A stretch of 64,000 bases of DNA from Microtetraspora sp. NBRC 16547 (GTDB lineage Bacteria > Actinomycetota > Actinomycetes > Streptosporangiales > Streptosporangiaceae), in the NCBI RefSeq assembly GCF_030268965.1, contig NZ_BSSE01000021.1, forward strand, positions 1-64,000. The letters are read 5' to 3'. The notes under the pieces were generated by a model, which was not told the DNA's origin, ran no database searches, and saw only the letters and a program-made list of their open reading frames with translations. Numbering within the stretch: the stretch's first letter is position 1; the number at the start of each line of letters is the position of its first letter. The translations under genes and the position numbers were made by a program. Shown here in pieces: positions 53,243 to 62,657 of this stretch.

Positions 53243-53860
53243 GTGTCGCGTCGGCTGGCCAACGTCACTCTGGACAATCTCGACGATTTGCCGCGGCGAT
53301 GCCGGCGCTGTGTCTTCTGGGAGCTCGATCCCATGAGCGGTGAGCGCGCCGTGCAGGCAGGCGACCCAGGTCTGGAGAAGGAGGCGTGGATCTCCGCGAC
53401 CCTGCTGGAGTGGGGGAGCTGCGGCAAGATCGCCTACGTCGACGGCGTGGCCGCGGGCTTCGTGCTCTACGCGCCGCCGCTGTACGTCCCCCGCTCGGTC
53501 GCGTTCCCGACGTCGCCGGTCAGCTCGGACGCGGTGCTGCTGATGACGGCGCACATCATCCCCGAGTTCTCGGGGGGCGGGCTCGGCCGGATGCTCGTGC
53601 AGGGCGTCGCCAAGGACCTCACCCGGCGGGGGGTGCGGGCGATCGAGGCGTTCGGTGACCTGAAGTGGGAGCAGCCCGGCTGCCTGGTCCCCGCCGAATA
53701 CCTGCTGTCCGTCGGGTTCAAGACGGTGCGCCCGCACCTCCGGTTCCCGCGGCTCCGGCTGGAGCTGAAGTCGGCCGTCTCCTGGCGCGAGGACGTCGAG
53801 GTGGCTCTGGAGAGGCTGCTGGGATCAATGAGTCCGGAGCGGGCGCTACGACCGGTCTGA
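53243..53860 (+). CDS. GNAT-family N-acetyltransferase
   Basis: 205 residues starting SRRLANVTLDNLDDLPRRCR, RCVFWELDP. The GNAT core has IAYVDGVAAGFVLYAPPLYV, then HIIPEFSGGGLGRMLVQGVA (acetyl-CoA loop) and VRAIEAFGDLKW. I chose GTG 53243 because the family begins at this SRRL. ATG 53213 adds ten residues. Target unknown. Convergent with trxA, with a shared terminator. Confidence 0.85.
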   Translation: MSRRLANVTLDNLDDLPRRCRRCVFWELDPMSGERAVQAGDPGLEKEAWISATLLEWGSCGKIAYVDGVAAGFVLYAPPLYVPRSVAFPTSPVSSDAVLLMTAHIIPEFSGGGLGRMLVQGVAKDLTRRGVRAIEAFGDLKWEQPGCLVPAEYLLSVGFKTVRPHLRFPRLRLELKSAVSWREDVEVALERLLGSMSPERALRPV

Positions 53861-53895
53861 GGCGATCTCAGGGCCTTCGGGCGCCATGGTACGCG

Positions 53896-53930
53896 GAAGC
53901 CCCCTGCGCCGAGGACGGCGAGGGGGCTTC
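53896..53930. terminator. bidirectional terminator between GNAT and trxA
   Basis: GAAGCCCCCT pairs with AGGGGGCTTC around a GC-rich loop, between the convergent GNAT and thioredoxin genes. Confidence 0.8.
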
Positions 53931-53988
53931 GCTGTGGGTGGTTGCCGCCGGAAGGCGGTGGTACGGCTCGCGCCGCAGGGGCACCTCG

Positions 53989-54312
53989 TCAGATGACGCC
54001 CTCGAGCTCGCGGAGCAGCATCGCCTTCGGCTTGGCGCCGATGATCTGCTTCACGACCTCCCCACCCTTGTAGACGTTCATCGTCGGGATCTGGAGTACG
54101 CCGTAGTCCCGAGGAGTGGCGGGGTTCTCGTCGATGTTGAGCTTGACGATGGTCAGCCGGTCCGCGTTCTCGGCCGCGATCTCCTCCAGGACCGGCGCGA
54201 CCTGGCGGCACGGACCGCACCACTCCGCCCAGAAGTCGACGAGGACGGGCTTGTCGCTCTTGAGCACGTCGGCTTCGAAGGTGGCGTCGGTCACGCTCTT
54301 GATGGCGCCCAA
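53989..54312 (-). CDS. trxA: thioredoxin
   Basis: 107 residues. VDFWAEWCGPCRQVAPVLEE gives the redox-active WCGPC. The cis-Pro loop is VLQIPTMNVYKGG. It reduces protein disulfides and is itself reduced by TrxB, encoded 63 bases upstream, so they form one operon under the sigM-type stress context. ATG 54312. Confidence 0.97.
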   Translation of the reverse strand: MGAIKSVTDATFEADVLKSDKPVLVDFWAEWCGPCRQVAPVLEEIAAENADRLTIVKLNIDENPATPRDYGVLQIPTMNVYKGGEVVKQIIGAKPKAMLLRELEGVI

Positions 54313-54375
54313 TGTATTTCTCCCCTTACTCGGTGTGGAGGGTTCAACCGCGGGGGCCCGCCCCGCATTCCCGGG

Positions 54376-55308
54376 TCAGCTGTCGTGCTGGGCGAGCCAG
54401 CGCTCCGCGTCGATGGAGGCGGCGCAGCCCGTGCCGGCGGCGGTGATCGCCTGGCGGTAGGTGTGGTCCACGACGTCGCCCGCCGCGAAGACGCCGTCGA
54501 TGTTGGTGCGCGTGCTCGGCTGCTCGACCTGGACGTATCCGTCGTCGTCCAGGTTCACCTGGCCCTTGACCAGCTCGGTGCGCGGGTCGTGGCCGATCGC
54601 GACGAACAGGCCGCCGACGGCGAGCTCGGTCTCCTCGCCGGTCTTGCGGTTGCGGATCAGCACGCCGCTGATCTTGTTCTCGCCGAGGACGTCCACGACC
54701 TCGCTGTCCCAGATGAAGCGGATCTTCTCGTTGGCGAACGCCCGATCCTGCATGATCTTGCTGGCGCGCAGCTCGTCGCGGCGGTGCACGACGATCACCG
54801 AGGAGGCGAACCGGGTGAGGAAGATGGCCTCCTCCATCGCGGTGTCGCCGCCGCCGACCACGACGATGTCCTGGCCGCGGAAGAAGAAGCCGTCACAGGT
54901 GGCGCACCAGGAGACACCGTGGCCGGACAGGCGCTTCTCGTTCTCGAGGCCCAGCTCCCGGTAGCCCGACCCCATCGCGAGGATCACGGCCTTCGCGTAG
55001 AAGGTGCCGGTGTGGGTCTTGACGACCTTGGGGGTGGCGTTGAGGTCGACCTCGACCACGTCGTCGGCGACCAGCTCGGCCCCGAACCGCTCGGCCTGCT
55101 TGCGCATGTTGTCCATGAGATCGGGCCCCATGATGCCGTCGGGGAACCCGGGGAAGTTCTCCACGTCGGTGGTGTTCATGAGGGCGCCGCCCGCGGTGAC
55201 CGAGCCTTCGAACACGAGGGGGTTCAGTTCCGCGCGGGCCGAATAGACAGCCGCCGTGTAGCCGGCGGGTCCCGACCCGATAATGATCACATTACGGACG
55301 TCGCTCAA
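54376..55308 (-). CDS. trxB: thioredoxin reductase
   Basis: 310 residues. FAD motif [20 protein letters not shown], redox-active CATC in [20 protein letters not shown] motif [20 protein letters not shown], and the end [23 protein letters not shown] 55308 follows AAAGG. It passes electrons from NADPH to thioredoxin. In actinomycetes trxBA lies beside sigM, as here. Confidence 0.96.
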   Translation of the reverse strand: MSDVRNVIIIGSGPAGYTAAVYSARAELNPLVFEGSVTAGGALMNTTDVENFPGFPDGIMGPDLMDNMRKQAERFGAELVADDVVEVDLNATPKVVKTHTGTFYAKAVILAMGSGYRELGLENEKRLSGHGVSWCATCDGFFFRGQDIVVVGGGDTAMEEAIFLTRFASSVIVVHRRDELRASKIMQDRAFANEKIRFIWDSEVVDVLGENKISGVLIRNRKTGEETELAVGGLFVAIGHDPRTELVKGQVNLDDDGYVQVEQPSTRTNIDGVFAAGDVVDHTYRQAITAAGTGCAASIDAERWLAQHDS

Positions 55309-55403
55309 CGGTCTGCCTTTCGATCCGGTGCTTGCCTGTCGCGTCAACAGATCCTAGGCGTCAGGGATTCCCTCCACCCCGCTCCGCCGCTCCCGCCCGG
55401 CCC

Positions 55404-55434
55404 GGAAACGGAGACGGAAACGGAGACGGAAACG
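55404..55434. repeat. short tandem repeat GGAAACGGAGAC
   Basis: Three units (the last GGAAACGGGGAC) of 12 bp between trxB and the anti-sigma gene, next to the terminator. Confidence 0.7.
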
Positions 55435-55470
55435 GGGACAGCCCCCCGCTGTGACGCGGAGGGCTGTCCC
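55435..55470 (-). terminator. terminator of the sigM-anti-sigma operon
   Basis: GGGACAGCCC and GGGCTGTCCC enclose a 16-base loop. In the minus transcript it is followed by a CGTTTCCGTCTCCGTTTCC stretch. It ends the sigM transcript before trxB. Confidence 0.8.
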
Positions 55471-55502
55471 GAAGTCGTCCGTACGGCGACGCCTGGCTCG
55501 GT

Positions 55503-56387
55503 TCAGTTCCAGGAGGCCAGGCTCTCGCGCCGGAGGCTCTTGCAGGAGGAGTCGACCACCACCACGCGGACCGCGTTGATGTTCTTGTCCTCCCAGAAGG
55601 CCATGATCGTGGCCTCGTTGCCGTTGTAGAACGCCTTGTCGACCCCGATGGGCGTGCGGTCGAGCTGGTCGGAGACCCGCCTGACGCACTTGTCGAGCGT
55701 CTCGTCGTCGTTGGTCCCGAACCCGGGGGCGGGGCCGAAGTAGTCGAGCAGCGGGCCGCTCAGCTCGCGGCTGGTGTAGTTGTGGCCGCTCGCGGAGACC
55801 GCGTAGGCCATCGCCGTCGGATTGTTCGCCGAGGGACTGCCCTTCGGCTCTCCCTGGCCCATCACGTAGGACGGCTGAGGCGCGCCGCCCTGGGCGGACA
55901 GGACGGTGGTGGCCAGCCCGGTACCCCCGACCACGACGGCCGCCGCGGCCGCCGCCACAGCCGGCATCGCCCACAGGCGCCGCCGCTTCTTGGTGACGAC
56001 GGGCACGATGGTGCCGTCGTCCGCGACGACGCCGAGAGGGGCCACGGCGGGCGTGTCCTCCTCCTTCGGAGCCGTCGTCTCCCATGGGGCGTCCTGCATG
56101 ATCCGGCCCCAGTCGGGGGTCTCCACGACACGGAGTCGGCTGTCGCCGAGGTCGCGGGACGCTTCGGCGGCCAGCGCGCGATCGATGCGCATGGCGACGC
56201 CCAACGGCATCGCCGGCGTCGGGACCGCTGCCAGCACCTCCCGAACCGCCGCCAGGTCGGCAAGGCTCTCCCCGCAGGGATCGCAGACCGCGAGATGCTC
56301 GCGGACGCGCCGTGCCGTGGCGTCGTCGAGGAGACCTTCCGCCAATTCGGCGAGGATCTCCAGGTCGTAATGCGTATCACCCGTCAC
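55503..56387 (-). CDS. zinc-finger anti-sigma factor (partner of SigM)
   Basis: 294 residues with a zf-HC2 domain near the N-terminus (ARRVREHLAVCDPCGESLAD, H-x3-C-x2-C) that can bind zinc and the sigma factor. One membrane helix follows (AMPAVAAAAAAVVVGGTGLA). The C-terminal 130 residues are extracytoplasmic (NYTSRELSGPLLDYFG). Start GTG 56387, overlapping the sigM stop by 11 bases. Oxidation or envelope stress may release the sigma factor, by analogy with RsmA of M. tuberculosis. Confidence 0.88.
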   Translation of the reverse strand: MTGDTHYDLEILAELAEGLLDDATARRVREHLAVCDPCGESLADLAAVREVLAAVPTPAMPLGVAMRIDRALAAEASRDLGDSRLRVVETPDWGRIMQDAPWETTAPKEEDTPAVAPLGVVADDGTIVPVVTKKRRRLWAMPAVAAAAAAVVVGGTGLATTVLSAQGGAPQPSYVMGQGEPKGSPSANNPTAMAYAVSASGHNYTSRELSGPLLDYFGPAPGFGTNDDETLDKCVRRVSDQLDRTPIGVDKAFYNGNEATIMAFWEDKNINAVRVVVVDSSCKSLRRESLASWN

Positions 56388-57021
56388 GAAGTTCTGCTCC
56401 CTTCGCGGATGAGACGCGAGTTCGCCCTGATTGGTTCCGCAGATGCGAAAGAATCGGGGCAAGTTTGGCGCGTCCGCGCGCACATCGGCTCTTCACCGTC
56501 CCTGCGGGAACACCGAGGACGCCTGCCGCGTCCTCCACGGAATAGCCCATCATGTCGACCAGGACCAGGGCCGCCCGCTGGTCGGCGGGCAGCACCTTGA
56601 GCGCGGCCGAGACGTCCATCGAGACCTCGCGCTCGGCGGCCTGGTCGGGCATCGGCGTGTCGCGCTCGGCGGCCTCGATCAGCTCGTCGTCGGCTACGGG
56701 CCGTACCGACTTGCGGCGCATCCTGTCGAGACAGGCGTTCACCACGATGCGGTGCAGCCAGGTCGTGACCGCGGCCTCGCCGCGGAAGCTCTCGGCCTTG
56801 CGGTAGGCGGACACGAACGCGTCCTGCACGGCGTCGGCCGCCTCGTCAGGGTCGCCCAGAGTCCGCAGGGCGACGGCCCACATGCGGTCACGGTGGCGCT
56901 TGACGATCTCGCTGAACGCGTGGGGGTCGCCGCCGATGTGGCGGCTCAGAAGGTCGGCATCGCTCACCGCCGACCGGGCGGCGTGCTCAGCCGGTGGGAA
57001 GTTATCAGGTGGGGAGTTCAC
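56377..57021 (-). CDS. sigM: ECF RNA polymerase sigma factor SigM
   Basis: 214 residues. Region 2 is ADLLSRHIGGDPHAFSEIVK with MWAVALRTLGDPDEAADAVQ and WLHRIVVNACLDRMRRK. Region 4 is VLPADQRAALVLVDMMGYSV, then EDAAGVLGVPAGTVKSRCAR. The order sigM-anti-sigma-trxB-trxA is conserved in actinomycetes. It responds to oxidative or envelope stress there. The ATG lies eight bases from the pseudokinase stop. Confidence 0.93.
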   Translation of the reverse strand: MNSPPDNFPPAEHAARSAVSDADLLSRHIGGDPHAFSEIVKRHRDRMWAVALRTLGDPDEAADAVQDAFVSAYRKAESFRGEAAVTTWLHRIVVNACLDRMRRKSVRPVADDELIEAAERDTPMPDQAAEREVSMDVSAALKVLPADQRAALVLVDMMGYSVEDAAGVLGVPAGTVKSRCARGRAKLAPILSHLRNQSGRTRVSSAKGAELRDG

Positions 57022-57029
57022 TAGGCCTG

Positions 57030-58526
57030 CTATGCCGATCCAGGGGAGTGCACTATTACGTCATAGATGGTGCCACGATACCTATCCTCATGCGGAGGAA
57101 GCTGGGTGAACCAGATTAAAACGTACTGACCGGTTACCTGCTTGCCCGGCGTGAGGGTCACCGTGCCGGAGACGTTCTTGCTCTCGGCCACGGTCTTCAA
57201 CACGCTGAGGTCGGCGGCGTTCCCCACCTTGAGCTGCACGGACGCGCCGGGCGTGTCAGCCAGTGTCACCACGACATCGGAGACCGGGACCGGACCGCCC
57301 ATGTCGAGGATGAGCCCGACACCCTCCTTCAACCGGCCGAAATCCGCGCTGTTGTATTTCGTGGTGTGCCACTCGGTCGACGGCTTGCCGTCGATGGCGT
57401 ACGGCGCGAATTGCGGGTTCTCCTCCAGGTCGTCACCGAGGGGGTCGAACCCCGTGGCGCTGACCGGCTTGACGACTACCGGCTTGTGGGTGATCGCCGG
57501 TGACGCGGACGTCGTGGGAGTGGCGACCGGGTTGTTCCCGAGGCGCCTGCCGATCGTCCACGCGCCGATCCCCACCGCCAGCATGATCACCAGGACCAGG
57601 GTGGTGACCAGCACCCGGCTGAGCGTTCCCGACGACGGGCGCGGCTGCGCCATCGGATGCGACATGGTGGGCGGTAGGGGCGGACGCGGGCTCATCGGGC
57701 GGGGCGTGGCCGGCCCCTCGGACTGCAGCACGGCGGGCGGCACCGCGGCGACCGGGACGGGAGAGGGCCGAGGCACCTCGGACAGCGCCTCCGAGACCTC
57801 AGCGGGGGTGACCAGCGGCGTCAGCCCGCGCCTGCTCTCCGGCAGGAGCGCCCGGCAGGTGATGGTGTCGAGATATCCCGGCACCCCCGCGGTGACCTGG
57901 CGCGGAGTGCAGATCTTGCCGTCGTCCGTGGGCGCGGGGGGAAGCCTGGTGTCCTCGTCACTCGGCCAGTGGCCGGTCAGCGCGGCGTACAGCAGGCGAC
58001 CGAGACCCTCGGCGTCGTCCCTCGCCGGGTCGTCGCTGGACAGGCCGACGATCGCGGCGTCCACCGCGAGGCCGAGCAGCTTGACCGTGCCGCTGGAGGT
58101 CCACAGCAGGCGGGCGGGAGTGAGTTGCAGGTGGGTCAGCCCCGCCTTGTGCGCGTGGGTCATCGCCTCGGCCGCTTCGGCCACCAGGGCGGCCCCGCGC
58201 TCGGGTTCCAGGCCCCCCGCGGAGATCAGGTCGGCGAGTGAGTCGCCGCTCACCCACTCGCTCACGACGTAGGCCGTGCCGTCTTCGTCGGCGGCGTCGA
58301 ACACCTGCGTCAGGCGGGGGTCGGTGAGGCGGCTCGCCGCGCGGGCGGCGGTCACGACCTCTTCCACCCGGTCGAACTCGGGCGAGAAGGTGTGCACCGC
58401 GACCGGCCGGGCGAGGATCTCGTCGATGGCCTTCCAGAGCGTCACGCCGTTGGACTCGCTGACGCGGTCTTCAAGGCGGAACCGGTCGGCCAGACGAGAC
58501 CCCGGTTCTACCGCGGACATACTCAT
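57030..58526 (-). CDS. pseudokinase membrane protein (MurJ partner type)
   Basis: 498 residues. Residues 12-250 have a Ser/Thr kinase fold (RFRLEDRVSESNGVTLWKAI, AYVVSEWVSGDSLADLISAG) whose catalytic residues are lost: the VAIK lysine is His (ARPVAVHTF), HRD is replaced by THLQLTP and DFG by LLGLAVDA. One transmembrane helix follows (VLVTTLVLVIMLAVGIGAW), then a discoidin-like extracytoplasmic domain (FAPYAIDGKPSTEWHTTKYN). In mycobacteria the corresponding domain is fused to MurJ and binds phosphorylated FhaA. Here it is separate, upstream of sigM and downstream of murJ. Confidence 0.9.
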   Translation of the reverse strand: MSMSAVEPGSRLADRFRLEDRVSESNGVTLWKAIDEILARPVAVHTFSPEFDRVEEVVTAARAASRLTDPRLTQVFDAADEDGTAYVVSEWVSGDSLADLISAGGLEPERGAALVAEAAEAMTHAHKAGLTHLQLTPARLLWTSSGTVKLLGLAVDAAIVGLSSDDPARDDAEGLGRLLYAALTGHWPSDEDTRLPPAPTDDGKICTPRQVTAGVPGYLDTITCRALLPESRRGLTPLVTPAEVSEALSEVPRPSPVPVAAVPPAVLQSEGPATPRPMSPRPPLPPTMSHPMAQPRPSSGTLSRVLVTTLVLVIMLAVGIGAWTIGRRLGNNPVATPTTSASPAITHKPVVVKPVSATGFDPLGDDLEENPQFAPYAIDGKPSTEWHTTKYNSADFGRLKEGVGLILDMGGPVPVSDVVVTLADTPGASVQLKVGNAADLSVLKTVAESKNVSGTVTLTPGKQVTGQYVLIWFTQLPPHEDRYRGTIYDVIVHSPGSA

Positions 58527-58696
58527 CAGGCCGCCTTACCGCGCAGCCGACCGGCACGCATCAGACGATGCCGGGTGGATCCGCCCACGCCTTCTCGCTT
58601 CCGCTCGCCGGTCGAACTCTCGGCGCACCATGCTAGTGCCGTACCGGTCCTGCCTGCCTTCCCCTTGGGAGAGGCCTCACACGGAGCAGGCGGACA

Positions 58697-60301
58697 CTAG
58701 CGCCTTACCCGCCCCGCCACCAGTCCAATGATGGAGCTGACCTCCGGGATCCGCATCCTGTGCGCCGTGGCGAGGTAAAGCAACACGCCGAACCCGCCGC
58801 CGACGGCCAGCATGATCGCCGACGTGAGCGGGGTGATGTCGGCGAACTGCCGGGTCAGCCACAGCGCGACCAGCGCGATCAAAGCCGCCGGGATCGCCGC
58901 GACGTACATCTGCGAGAGTCCCGAGAGGACGTCCCTGCCACCGAGTCCGCCGATCTTCCGGCTGGCCATCACCCAGGCCACGCCGCTTCCCAGAACATAG
59001 GCGATCATGAAGGAGAACGCCAGCCCGATCACGATGTAGCGCGGCGGGAGCAGGAAGTACGCGACGAGGCTCAGTGCGGCGTTGACCAGGACGTTCAGCC
59101 CGCCGAGGATCGTGGGGGTCCGCGTGTCACCGAAGCTGTAGAACACTCGCAGCAGCAACTGGAAGATCGAGAACGGCACCAGCGCGAGCCCGAAGACCTG
59201 GAGCACATTGCCGATGTAGAGGGCGTTGCCGCCGGTCATCCGCCCCCAGGAGAAGATCAGGGTCGTCACTGCGGGACCGAGCACCATGAGCAGCAGCCCG
59301 GATGGCACGATCACCGCGGAGATGAGCCGCACCGCCGATCCGAACTCCTGCCTGGCCGACTCGAACTCGCCGTCGGTCACGTACCGGCTCATCCGCGGCA
59401 GCATCGCGGTGATCACCGAGACCGCGACGATCCCGTACGGGAGCTGGAAGAGCTGGAAGGCGTAGGAGTAGGCGCTGTTGCCCGCACCCGGCGCCAGCTC
59501 GCCCGCGCCGGTGGCGAGCTTCGTCGTCACCAGGAAGCCGAGCTGGGTGATGCCGACATAGACGAAGGTCCAGCTCGCCGTCTTGGCGGCCTCCCCGAGC
59601 CCCGTGTTGCGCAACCCGAAACGGGGACGGAACCGGAACCCCGCTCGGTGCAGGGCGATCACCAGGATGACCGACTGGGCCACGATGCCCGCCGTGGTGC
59701 CGAGGCCGAGCAGGAGCAGGTCGCGGTTGGTCACGTCCTCGATGTTCGCCGAGGCGCCGCCGATGACGATGTACGTGATGCCGACCCCGATGACGACGAT
59801 GTTGTTCAGCACCGGCGCCCACATCGGGGCGGCGAACCTGTCGCGGGTATTGAGGATCGCGCCCGCCAGCGCGCCGATCCCGAAGAACGCGATCTGCGGG
59901 AGGATCAGCATGGCCAGCGTGGTGGCGATCTCGACCTTCCGCGGCGACCAGTTGTTCGCCGTGTACAGCTGCATGATCGGCCCGGCCAGGAGCACGCCCA
60001 GCACGGCGATCGCCGTGAGGATGAGGATGGCGAGGGTCATCAGCCGCTGCTCGAACGCCTCGCCCGCGTCGGCGTCCCGCTTCTGCGCGCGCACGATCAA
60101 CGGCACGATCACGCTGCTCAGCACACCGCCGATGAGCAGGTCGAACAGGATGTACGGGATCTGGTAGGCCGCGTTGTAGGCGTCGCCGAGCGCCCAGGTG
60201 CCGATGGCCGCGGCGATCACCGCGGTCCGCAGGAAGCCGGTGAGCCGGGACACCATGGTCCCGGCCATCATGACCGCGCTCGCGCGCAACATCCTGCTCA
60301 T
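58697..60301 (-). CDS. murJ: lipid II flippase MurJ (MviN)
   Basis: 534 residues, about 14 transmembrane helices. It starts SRMLRASAVMMAGTMVSRLT, GFLRTAVIAAAIGTWALGDA (charged residues of the MurJ cavity), and has PYILFDLLIGGVLSSVIVPL and LPRMSRYVTDGEFESAR. It flips lipid II across the membrane for peptidoglycan synthesis. I chose ATG 60301; the longer upstream frame is not family-like. Confidence 0.95.
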   Translation of the reverse strand: MSRMLRASAVMMAGTMVSRLTGFLRTAVIAAAIGTWALGDAYNAAYQIPYILFDLLIGGVLSSVIVPLIVRAQKRDADAGEAFEQRLMTLAILILTAIAVLGVLLAGPIMQLYTANNWSPRKVEIATTLAMLILPQIAFFGIGALAGAILNTRDRFAAPMWAPVLNNIVVIGVGITYIVIGGASANIEDVTNRDLLLLGLGTTAGIVAQSVILVIALHRAGFRFRPRFGLRNTGLGEAAKTASWTFVYVGITQLGFLVTTKLATGAGELAPGAGNSAYSYAFQLFQLPYGIVAVSVITAMLPRMSRYVTDGEFESARQEFGSAVRLISAVIVPSGLLLMVLGPAVTTLIFSWGRMTGGNALYIGNVLQVFGLALVPFSIFQLLLRVFYSFGDTRTPTILGGLNVLVNAALSLVAYFLLPPRYIVIGLAFSFMIAYVLGSGVAWVMASRKIGGLGGRDVLSGLSQMYVAAIPAALIALVALWLTRQFADITPLTSAIMLAVGGGFGVLLYLATAHRMRIPEVSSIIGLVAGRVRR

Positions 60302-60424
60302 GCCTGTCCCTCGCCCGGCGGCTCGGGTCTGGGTCGTGCCGGAGGCGCGCTGGGCAGCACGTCGCCGAATGTGCTGTGCTTGTTGATTCGCTCGCTGCGC
60401 TCGCTCATGCGGCAACCCGCTCGC

Positions 60425-62611
60425 TCAAGGTTTTTCTCCGTGGTCGGCAGGTATGGTGCGCTGTTCGACCGCCTCGTCGGGTGGCTTCGGCGCACCGGAG
60501 GGAAGGGACTTGCCGGACCGGCGCCGCAGGATGCGCATGACCACGGCGGCCAACATGATCGTGAGAGCGGCGCCGACGATGACGAGGGCGATGCCCGTGT
60601 AGCCGGTGGCGCGGACGGTCACGTGGACCTCCTTGCCGTACGGCCTGCCGTCCGCGGTGAGGAGCTGCACGGAGATCGTGCTCTCCCCGCCGCCGCCGTG
60701 CACGGTCACCGGGACGTTCACCAGCTGGCTGCGGTTTCCGAGGATGTTGAGCTGCTCGGTCTCGTAGACCCCTCTGTTGGCGTCGATCGCCAGCCGCGAC
60801 TTGTCGTCGGACGTCACCCTGATCTTGAGTGCGATGCTCTTGGACAGCGAGTTGTCCACGCTGACCGGCACCTGCCCGTTGTTGCCCGCGAGCGCCCGGG
60901 GCGTGTCGATGACCGACACCTGGGAGATCTGATGCTCGATGGACGCGCGCAGGTGCTTGACGAAGCCCTGCGCCCGCTTGGCGTCACCTCGCCAGGAGGC
61001 CGAGGTGAGCCGGAGGACGGCGTTGTCGAACAGCTTCTGCGGCTCGACGGTCACGGTCTGGGCGATGTCCGCCTGGCGGCTGAGCTTCTTGACCCCGCCG
61101 AGGTAGGAACGGGGGAGTTCCGCCTCGCGATCCTGGTCGGTGTACACCAGGTCGGAACGCGGCACCTGCACCTTGCCGGGCCGTATCGAGTTGAGCGTGG
61201 CCATCTGCAGCCACGGGGCCGCCGAGGCCGCCTTGACCAGTCCCGACACGAACTCGGGATCGGGGTTCCACAGGCGCGTGGAAGGCGCCGCGATCACGCT
61301 CCTGGCCGGCGGCTGCGGTTGTCCGGTCTGCTGCGCGAGGCCACCCTGACCGGCCTGCTGCGGTTGCTCGAACGCGATCATCGCGGTCTCGGCGAGGAAG
61401 CGCTGCCGCGCGAGCAGGGCGGCCCCGGGAACGGACGCGTCCGCGTCGAGGATCTCACTGAGCGTGGGGTCGGTGAGCAGCGCGGTGACCGGCCCGGAGA
61501 CGGTGTCGACGGTCGCCGCCGCGTCCGGAGTCGTGGTGATCTGCGGGTCCGGCGGCAGGGTCGCGCCGGAGAGCAGCACGGTGCGCACGCCCGACGTCGC
61601 CAGCTCGTCCAGGCCGTCCCGGTCCAGGGCGCCGCCGACCGGCCACGCCGTCGCGGTCGAGATCTCCCGGCCGAGGACGTCGCCCGCGACCTCCGCGCCC
61701 TTCTTGACGGCGTCCTCCGTGGGCGAGTCCAGCCCGGCGTGGACCAGCGCCGTCACGTCCGGATCCGCGTACGGCGTGGCCACCACGGACCGGCTCGTGA
61801 GCGCGGCGCGCAGGCCGTCGAGCCAGCGGCGGGCGGCGGGGTCGGCGGCCTTCTTCGCGCCTCCGCTCGGAGTCCTGACGGTGTACTCGCCGGTGGCGGT
61901 ACGGCGGGCGTCGTCGAGCAGCGCGGGATCGACGAACCAGGTGACGGCGCGCCCGGTCTTCTGCACGAGGTCGAGCAGGGAGGCGAGGCGGCCCGTGGAG
62001 ACCGACGCGCGCAGGTCGTCGTCGATGAAGTCGGAGTCGTCCGCACGGTGCGGCCGGTCCACGATCGGCATCGCCATGGCGAGCTTCACCTTGGGCACCG
62101 GCTGGTCGTCCGGCACGTACGTCAGGAAGGTGCGCTCGATCTCGATCGGCTGCAGGGTGACGGCGTCCTGGACCTCGATGGCCAGGGGGTAGACGCCCTG
62201 CCGCGACATGCCGAGGTCGCGCGGGGTCACCGTGAACTCGAACCGCAGCTTCCCCGACCCGTCGAGCGGCGTCGCCTGCACCTTCGTGTTGTAGGACGGC
62301 GTGGGGTAGCCCTGTCCGGCCGCGAAGGCCGCCATCTGCGCCCGCGTCTGGAACGGCTGGCCCCAGTGGACCCGGACCCGGACGGAGGCCGACGGCGTGC
62401 CCGTGACCACGCCCGAGATCGTTATGGGAGTGGCCGGATCCCGCAGCGCCGCCGAGCTGATCTGCTCCACCAGCAGCGGATCGACCGCCGGGGCCGCCGC
62501 CTTGGTCGTCACTGCGCTCGTCGCCGCCGTGCTCGCGACAGCCGTACCGGCCATGCCCGTCGGAGCGAGCAGGGCGGTCAGCAGGATCAGCGGAGCGGCC
62601 TTACGGATCAC
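60425..62611 (-). CDS. DUF6049 family secreted/membrane protein
   Basis: 728 residues with a signal peptide (ITLL-type core, residues 1-25), an extracytoplasmic beta-rich body (AIEVQDAVTLQPIEIERTFL, VLLSGATLPPDPQITTTPD) and a single C-terminal membrane helix (TGIALVIVGAALTIMLAAVV) with basic end. It is a conserved neighbour of MurJ in actinobacteria, probably linked to wall synthesis. Function unknown. Confidence 0.88.
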   Translation of the reverse strand: MIRKAAPLILLTALLAPTGMAGTAVASTAATSAVTTKAAAPAVDPLLVEQISSAALRDPATPITISGVVTGTPSASVRVRVHWGQPFQTRAQMAAFAAGQGYPTPSYNTKVQATPLDGSGKLRFEFTVTPRDLGMSRQGVYPLAIEVQDAVTLQPIEIERTFLTYVPDDQPVPKVKLAMAMPIVDRPHRADDSDFIDDDLRASVSTGRLASLLDLVQKTGRAVTWFVDPALLDDARRTATGEYTVRTPSGGAKKAADPAARRWLDGLRAALTSRSVVATPYADPDVTALVHAGLDSPTEDAVKKGAEVAGDVLGREISTATAWPVGGALDRDGLDELATSGVRTVLLSGATLPPDPQITTTPDAAATVDTVSGPVTALLTDPTLSEILDADASVPGAALLARQRFLAETAMIAFEQPQQAGQGGLAQQTGQPQPPARSVIAAPSTRLWNPDPEFVSGLVKAASAAPWLQMATLNSIRPGKVQVPRSDLVYTDQDREAELPRSYLGGVKKLSRQADIAQTVTVEPQKLFDNAVLRLTSASWRGDAKRAQGFVKHLRASIEHQISQVSVIDTPRALAGNNGQVPVSVDNSLSKSIALKIRVTSDDKSRLAIDANRGVYETEQLNILGNRSQLVNVPVTVHGGGGESTISVQLLTADGRPYGKEVHVTVRATGYTGIALVIVGAALTIMLAAVVMRILRRRSGKSLPSGAPKPPDEAVEQRTIPADHGEKP

Positions 62612-62657
62612 GTGCGGGCCAGGTGTGAGGATCGGCGCACGCCCAGAATGGTATGGC

